Assembly (NCBI GenBank): GCA_013400115.1
Contig: VXBP01007098.1
Location: 2,336,513-2,400,512, forward strand
DNA: 64,000 nt
DNA from: Rhinopomastus cyanomelas
Taxonomy: Eukaryota; Chordata; Aves; Bucerotiformes; Rhinopomastidae
Direction of reading: 5' to 3'
Below, piece after piece: positions 23,901-32,900 of the stretch. How positions within the stretch are numbered: position 1 is the first letter of the stretch; each line of letters begins with the position of its first letter. The notes below the pieces were generated by a model, which was not told where the DNA came from, did no database searches, and was given only the letters and a program-made list of their open reading frames with translations. Both the position numbers and the translations under genes were made by a program.

Positions 23901-26900
23901 TGCTCCAAACTGTATCACTATAACTGAGTGCAAAGTTTGGACAGGAAAGAAGGAAAAAAAAAACCCAAATACTTCAAAAACCCTGCATTTTACAATGCCT
24001 AATCCATATCTCTATATATATAATCAATAAGGAATACATCTGTTTCACTTTTCTTCCAGCTATATGTTTTCCAAAGCACTAAAATGAGAAGTTTGGTCTC
24101 CAGTAACAGCTTCTTAGTGGAAAACTAGGGAACAGAGCCATACATTTACCATAGAACGATTTAGATTGCAAGGAAACTTTGGAGGCAATTTAATTCAAAT
24201 CCCCTCTACTGTACAAACACACTCAAAGCAGGTACAGTCAGAGCAGGTTGCTCAGAGTCATCTCCACCAGTGTTTTGAACATGTCCAAAGTTGGAAATTT
24301 CACAACCTCTTTCAGTATTTGACCACCCTCTTGGAGGTGGGGGGAGGAACATCAAAACAAGCAAACAAACAAAAAAAACAGGCACCCAGAAAAACCCTAT
24401 TAAATCTAACTGATGTAACTGTAGCTTTCCCTGTCTCTTTTCCTATCATTGGGCACCTCTAAGATATATTTGGCATCTCAAAATTCTCTGTATCTCACCA
24501 TTATGAAGATGAAGACACCACTGAGCTCTTCTTCTAGTCTTACAAACACTGAAACATCCCATCTGCTTGTCCTCATGAAACTCATCCCTCAATCACCTTG
24601 GTGGCCTCTGCTGCATTCTCATTAGCAGGTCAGTGTTGGCAGGAGCTCAAAACTAAACACAATATCCCAGTGGAGTACTTAGGCAGTCAGAATCAAACAG
24701 CCTAAGTGCCTAACTAGGTAAAAAGTTATTGGGGAAAAACAATTGAGGCTTTTTTCTGCCTGATGAGCACCAAAACCAAGAGGAAACAATTATCTCCTAA
24801 AATTTCATGGTGGTATCCTGGTAGCAAGAACAGAAGTCTAGGTTTGACATGATTCATTCCGCAAGGACAGAAATGGGATACTTGGATAAGATCCCAAAAG
24901 AAATGGTGTTGCAGAATGGACAAATACCAGAATACCAGAGATCAGGGCAGAAACAAGGTGAGAAATACTTTATCTCATTAAAAAAAAACCCCACACAAAA
25001 CCAAATGCAGCTATTAATGTCTGTGAATCACACAGATGCTACAAAAAGGTAAAGACACTCAGGAAATGAGAAATTAGTTCTGGTTCAGTCCAGGATTTGA
25101 ATAATTTGTAGTAAATAGGGACAAGGAGAGGAGGGGGAGTGACATGAAGACAGAATGAAGTATCGAATAGCTACTTATTTAGAGATCACTAACCATCCTC
25201 TGCACTGACTGAGGCAGGAGTCCTGTAGAAAAAATAGCACGGGATCACATAATTAAAGATATGAGCACAGTATACATGGGGAGCAGCTTAAGATTACACA
25301 GACAGTCTTACTCTGTTTCATTTTTTTGAACACTCAACTATTTAACCTTTTTTTTTTATTTAGTAACATCTGCATACATCTCCTTGATCACTTCATACAC
25401 CAGTGATTTACAAAGCGTGACCAGTAGCATGGGATGCACATACATATATTACTAACTGCATGTAGACACCACTTGGATGGTTTTTGTTACTTTCTTGTAT
25501 ACTCAGGAGATGTGTTGGCTTCATTTTTTAATCTTAAGTGTAGTTACACAAAACCAAATGACTAATGATCCCAAAATGGAACCCTTCTGAGGCAATGAGA
25601 GGCTGCTCTGACTGCATTAGTCTCACTTCTCTCAAACAGCAACAAAAACTAGTTGCTCACGTTTTACAAAGCTGATTTGGTATCTACAGAGGAGACAGAC
25701 CCCCTCCTGTAAAGTGGAGAAGTTTCAGCTTTGCAAAACTGAGCCTTTAGGACAAGGCTGACTATCAGCAGTACTATACCTCAGAGATCCACAGAATGAC
25801 CCTTCCTTTACCCTCAGGGCAGACCTATGTTGTTAAGTGATGAGTGCCTGGCAATACAAACCTCCACTTGGTAAGCTGTGGACTGCCTGAAATGAGGACA
25901 CTAGTACAGAAAACCACATACTAACCATCACTGCAGGTGAGTTTTGCAAGTGCAGAGTCTCTGCCCTCGAACTGTCATGAATTGTTTGGATAGAGTCGCT
26001 TTGGTTGGTCTCACCAATGACACCATTATCCCCAGTGTTATTGCTGAAAAGAAACCAAATGAGAAAATAAAGCCATTTATTTTCCATAGAGAATCACCAT
26101 GAGTTTTAAGAAGAAATTGAGGGATAATAACAGAATAGGAAGAAGCAGCACAACCCAATGAAGCAGGTTTTTTCCTTACTGGTGCTAAAAGCACAAGGCC
26201 CAAAAGTCCCATGACACCTTTTTTGCAACTGACTCCTTATCAGGACAACTTGCTGAAAAAAACACAATAAAAATCCCTCAATAAAAATGGATTCCTTTGT
26301 CTTAGGAAGTACATCATTGCTATAAGAAATACAGTGATAGCTCTGTGTGTATAAAATGCCACAGCATGACACATAGAATCATAGAATCATTAGGGTTTGG
26401 AAGGGACCTCAAAAGATGATCCAGTCCAACCCCCCTGCCACAGCAGGATCACCTAGACCAAGTCATACAGTCAGTCTGGGTTAGAAGGGACCACAGGGTC
26501 ATCCAGTTCCAACTCCCCTGCCATGGGCAGGGACACCTCACTCTAGACCAGGCTGGCCAGAGCCTCATCCAGCCTGGCCTTAAACACCTCCAAGGACGGG
26601 GCCTCCACCACCTCCCTGGGCAACCCATTCCAGGCTCTCACCACTCTCACGGTGAAGAACTTCCTCCTCACATCCAATCTAAATCTACCCATCTCCAGCT
26701 TTGCTCCATTCCCCCTAGTCCTGTCGCTGACATCTTAAAAAGTCCCTCTCCAGCCCTTTTGTAGGCCTCCTACAGGCATTGGAAGGCCACAATAAGGTCA
26801 CCTCAGAGCCTCCTCTTCTCCAGACTGAACAGCCCCAACTCTCTCAGTCTGGCCTCCTAGGAGAGGTGTTCCAGCCCTCTGATCATCCTTGTGGCCCTCC

Positions 26901-29900
26901 TCTGCACTCGCTCCAGCACATCCACATCCTTCTTGTAATAAGGGCTCCAGAACTCAGCACAGTCCTCCAGGTGGGGTCTCACGAGTTTATTGGCAGAAAA
27001 GGCTGTTTGGGACGTCTCTTTAGACATACAATGGACAAATGCTTCTCCTTTCACAATACTTCCTTTTTGTATCCTTTGACTGTACCCTTGTGTACCTATT
27101 GCTTATCCAACTGCCTGTTTGCTTACAAACTTTCCATCAGAAAACTATTTGAAGTGCAATACGTAATGTGTATTAGTATGATAACTGGGCACAGAATAAA
27201 GTTGTTCCTCTGGTTTTAGCCAAGGCAAACATATATCCTTTACTAATTTCATATGTTATAAGGCAACTGGCTCATCACTTCCTTTGGGGGATGCATTCAA
27301 CTATCTACTCACTCTTCTTACGATACTTTCTACTAGACTGTCCATGGACAGAAGAATCTTTGGACAAGGTTTACTAATGAGAACCAACATATATTGACTG
27401 TTTCGGGTATAACAACAAAAATTCAGTGAAAAAAGAATGCACCGTGACAGAGCACTGGAACAGGCTGCCCAGGGAGTCTCCTTCACTGGAGATGTTTAAG
27501 ACCCGCCTGGATGTGTTCCTGTGTGACTTGGTCTAGGTGATCCTGCTCTGGCAGGGGATTGGACTAGATTGCCTTTTGAGGTCACTTTCAATCCCTAATT
27601 ATTCTATTATCCTATGATTCTATAGTGGAATGTCAAAAAGTGTGTGTTTAGGCTTTTTTTTTGTTTGGGACATTGGTTGTTGTTTTTTTGCCAAAAAGCT
27701 TACTTTTTTAAAACCTACTGCTGTATGTAAACCACAGAAGTATTAACCTGGGGGGTCTCAGTCACTTTTCTATGTACTTTTTTTTTCATTAGCTGGCTTC
27801 AAACATGTTCAGCTAACCTGCCAAACAACAAGGTCTGCTTAAAAAATATCTGTCATACATCAAGTCAAAATACTACGTTGTTTACTTTCTGATCAAGCTA
27901 AATAATAGAGTTTTCTGCCTAGGACCTTCTATAAGAAATATTTATGTGATTTAACATGCAGGTTTTAAGTTATAGTACCTCTACTTCTTAGTCAAAACAA
28001 AGGCAGGATAATGAAAGTAGTAAAAAGAACTTGTAACATTTACAGTAACAACTGTAAATGCATCAAAAAATACCCAAAGTAAGTTCTCTTACCCATAGTA
28101 AAAGCCTGACTGGTAGTTGTAACAAACTTATTCTGTTTCACCTTGGCTGGAAAATTTCTGTGCTGTTGTCACTGCTGGATGCATCTTATTTCAGCATTTC
28201 TTACATCTTTCATAATACTTGAGAGCACTGGAAGCCACTTGCCAGCTTCATTTGTTCGTATGAGTCAAACTTGAAAAACCAGCAAGTGAGGACTGCATTT
28301 ATTCCAAAGAGCCTAGACTAGAGTATTCCACTCAGACACAAATCTAGAAAATGTCAGTGCTAGCCTTTAGTCTTTTACCTTTAATATAATCTCAGCCAGG
28401 AAACAGCCTTATTGACCGTATTTATTTGCAGCAAAGATGTAGTATTGGTGTCCTCAGCAGACAGCAAGCCTGCAAACACCTACCAAACGCCCGGTACAAA
28501 TCATATTGGTTCTAGCTTTCCTGAAGAACAGGACCACAGAAGAATCTATAGCCATAGAATCATAATAAAACATAAACACCTACGTCTGATCTGAGAGGGA
28601 AGTTACTATAAGCACATAATGGTAACAGGACCTCAGGCTTTCAAAGCCATGATACTACAGCAGTTTCTTTGCCACTTCCCTTCCTCTTCCCAACAGATAA
28701 GCACAGCAAGAAGAGCAAGTATTTAAGGCTTCCCCTGAAAACCTGCTCCAGGTTTTCCCCAAAATCTTTTAGCACTTCCCAGACGGGTCTCTTCCTCCTG
28801 CCTGTACCATGTCCCACCCCTGAATCAAGAGCAGCTCTGCCTGCATCACCACAAACACAGCGCAGCCACAGAAAATAAAAGCACAAAGCAGCATTTTAAA
28901 AGCACCATTCCTCACAAAACTGTAAGGAGTTTTCTTACAGACGACAGGTGTTTCTGCTGTGCAGGACCATGGTGCAAACTCATCCGTTTCACAGAACGTA
29001 GCAGTAATGTGCAATGAAAGCCTTACCTACGATTTGAGGGCTGAACCGTGTTTCCTTTGGGAGCCTCTGGGTCTTTACACTGATTTCCATTTTTTTTTGA
29101 GAGCTTTTGTTGAATTACTTCGCCTTTGTCGAACATAAGGTGCAGTCGGTAACTGATCACCTTTATTACTGTGAAGAACACTGTCACCGAGCTGCAGTAC
29201 ACAAAAGCTGTAACTGCATTTGCTGGAAAAGCCTGCAGAAAGAAGTAGCAAAGACATAATCACAACAGTCTATTCTGAGAAGATGCAACTAAATTTTTTA
29301 AATTAATTTTCCAATTCTCTGTTCCTTATTGGCTACTATTTGTAGCTCTGTTGAGTTCTGTAACCACAAATAGTGCATCTCCATAAAGTCTATGGTTCTC
29401 CTCACAAAAATGGCCTGCAGATTTGATCAAATTCCAAACTATTCTATATTTTTTCTTCTTTTTATTAGGCACAGATATTATTGATGTCTTAACAAAGTCA
29501 GTAAAACTAGCAAACACTGTAAAACCCCTTGAAATAGTGCATTCCCAAGAAAATGCAGCTGCAGACTTTCCCAAACTTTTAACTTATAAAAATACAGACA
29601 CAAAACAAAACAGTAGTTGTCTCCAAATAGGAAACCCCTTCTGAAAAACTGTGTCATCATATGCTGCTTCTCAGTTATGATTTAACAGACAAGCACAGTA
29701 GTAAGATCTCCTTTTCCAAACACTTCACAACACATTCCTCGGTATCTTTACCAGCGAAGAATTTTAAATAATTAACCAGGACTAGCCAAAACAAACAAAT
29801 AAAATGCATCTGCAGAGGCAGCATATCTAAATTAGTTTTCTAAAGTTTGTAATTGTTAATTTGCAGCTCTGTGTGATCTGTTTACCCATCTGTGATGAGC

Positions 29901-32900
29901 ATCACATGCCTTAGTCATTAAAATTAATTACAGTTCAACTGCAGTCTGTTAATGTCATGTCTGTGTAAGAACTTTACAGTGTTTTTATATGTAAATACTT
30001 CCTTACAGTAAAGGGCAAATCACAACCACCAGTGTCTGGTACTGTAGTTTATCCTTGTAGTCATGGAACTTCTGTATGGCTTGTTGCCACACAGTTGCTG
30101 CAGCAAGGAGTTTAACCTCTACTCAGGTTTTTGTTTTTAATCAGAATCGCTGTGTCCCTGCACAACTGGGAGTGGAGGACAAAGGAAGATGTGCTCAGGA
30201 TTTGCTGAAAGCATGCTGAAACAAATGTTTAAGAATGATCCTTACTTCGTGCCTAAATCTATCATTTGAATTGTCAGCATTGCAGGTCAAAGAATATTTG
30301 GATGTGTAAGAATTATCACAGAATGGTTTAGGTTGGAAAGGACCTCACAGATCATCTAGTTCCAACTCCCCTGCCATGGGCAGGGAGATCTCTCACCAGT
30401 TTCCCAGAGCCCCATCCAACCTGGCCTTGAACACTTCCAAGGATGGAACAGCCACTGTTTCCCTGGGCAACCTGTTCCAGTGCCTCAGCACCCTCACAGG
30501 GAGGATTTTCTTACAAAGATCTAATCTAAATCTCCCCTCTTAGCTTGAAACCTTTTCCCCACGTCCTATTACTACAGTCCCTTGTAAAAAGTCCCTCTCC
30601 AGGTTTCTTGTAGCCCCTTCAGATACTGAAAGGCTGCTATAAAGTCCCCCTGGAGCCTTTCCTTCTCCAGGCTGAGCAGCCCCAATTTCCTCCGCCTGTC
30701 TTCACAAGATTTCCCTCAAAATTATAAACCACACTGACCACACAGGTTAAAAGAATGAGCCACACTTACTTCACTGCTAAAACAAGTCACTACATTCATC
30801 TTGATGTTGAAATGAAAATGTTGAATCATTTCTGTGTCATTACAAGCAAGAAGGTTGCTATTCTGCCCTGCTGCTTTGGACTTAATGAGACTTCACACTT
30901 TCGAGATGTATATGTGAGAATTTTCAGTTGAATCCTTTTTTATGACTGTTCTGACTCATATACCAAGAATCTGTGCACAAAAGTTGAGAAGCTATTTAGT
31001 GTGTAGGTACCTCTAATGATCCCTAATAATAAAGACATTACCTCCTACAAGTTGAGGCTTATTCTGTGAAGAGTACTATGTATATAACAAAACTAAACAC
31101 ACCCTTCAGTTATTTACTGAAGCCAAGCCAAAAAGAGGATCAGTTTGTAAGGCCATGCTCTCAGGGTATAAGGTTCAGGTGGATAAAGTTGAAGAATTTG
31201 TGTTCTGTAACTAAAGTATTTGCAAAACACAAGTGAAAATTGCTTGGTTTCACAAAGAATGACTGCCAAGTATCTCTAAGGATCTAAAAGAGAGATCTGT
31301 TGCCCTTCCAAGGAATCTCTACAGCTATACACTAAAACGTAAAGGCTGGCAACTTATTGTTAAGTAAAAGCTTAGACTGAGACACTAGAAGAAAAAAGCT
31401 GCATAGGCAACGTTCGTAAAGGCTAATAAATATTATATGAATACTGTCAAGGAGACACACCAAAAATAGACTTCCAGTAATGCATTCTACGGGTGCACAG
31501 AGCATGCTACGAGGGAATCAAAGGAGCTCCTACATTTCCAGTGGAAAAGAGGGCTGCATTTAGCAGATGCCAAGTGCTGCACGTCCTCATCCCTGCTCTG
31601 TGACCAGACCTGTCTGAGCTCAGCCTGCCCGTGGTCTCCCTGCCCAGGACAGACAGCGCTTCCCCCATGTACGTCCTGCATGCGCTCGCGATCCCAAGTG
31701 CTCTGCCTACGGATAATCAGGCCAGTGCATCCTTAACATTCTGAATCTTGGGGCAAGCTAAGTAGTACAAGCTAGCAGCTTGCTCCCTGACCACATGAGG
31801 AATTAGGAGAAAGGTACAAAGACGAGAACACAAAGCCCTCAATTTTCTAAATCAGGCCTCTTGCATAAAGGGTACAAGTGTCATCTGACTGCAATTCCTG
31901 TTGCCAGGTACAGTTAGCTGAAAGCTATCAAATCTGCCTGAGCTAAAGAGAAATTAAGTTATAGACCACTGAGAATTATAGATTCACTTTTGGAATGCTA
32001 CAATTATAATTAGCCTGACTTCCTATGGAAATAAGGTTTTATAATCATGTCATGTGTCTGTGTACTCATCACCTCTCACCCTCTCCTTCACTGAGTAACT
32101 TTTTAATTCTTTGGCTACTTTCAACTAACTCTGAGAGAAGATACCCCACTGGGACAAGGTCACAGCAGCACACCTCCTGCATTAACAAGAACCCACACAG
32201 CTCTGTAGCCTTTTGAATGTCACCACAGAGACAGGAAGAGCTTCAGCTAAGCCAACATCTTATTAGAAACAAAGAAAACAAAAATCCACAAATAAAAATC
32301 CACTTAAAAAGCAGGATTTGTCACATCCCTCTGTGGAAGCTGTAGGTCTAGCTTTTGTTTTTCTTGCCCAATTAAAAACTCTAGCATAATATACTTTTTG
32401 TTTCCCTGTAGCTTTTGTTGTTACACTCCACACCAGAACAGTGTAGGATCACAGGCAGAAACACAGGTTGGTGTGTTTGTTGATGTGCCCATACAGTCTG
32501 GGACATCTGCCCTCTCAGAGATTGCTCCCAAAGGAAACGCCACACTCTCAGGATATTCATCAACCCTGGACTTGTTTGAAAGTCATGTAGATCTGCAGCT
32601 GAGGGACATGGTTTAGCGGTGGCCTTGGGACAGCTGGATTAATGGTTGGACTTGATGGTCTCAAACAATTCTGTGATCCTATGACTATTAATGTCACTCC
32701 CAGAGCACAATGGCAGATGTGACCAAGGCATAGAAACTTCCTATTATAAACATGTGTAACCTTTGAACAAGATACCACACCTTGTACATTGGCCTGAATG
32801 ATTCAAGTCGATCAGATGCAACTACATCCCACCTGATTCTGGAGAACACGAGACATCTAAAGCAAGACAGCGCTGCACCCAGGCCTCACAGCCCTGCTGT

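Larger units (their letters stand above)
22905..25925 (-). other. PCNX2 introns 4 and 3 (flanking mini-exon 4)
   Basis: Intron 4 is 22905-23657 and intron 3 is 23695-25925. Intron 3 carries a diverged CR1 at 24150-24690 and a short (TA)n run near 24014. The rest is unique-looking AT-rich sequence with no supported feature. Confidence 0.75.
26044..29026 (-). other. PCNX2 intron 2
   Basis: Holds two adjacent minus-oriented CR1 copies (26372-26985) and one plus-oriented copy (27441-27624). The 27.65-29.0 kb remainder shows no recognisable element or exon. Confidence 0.8.
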
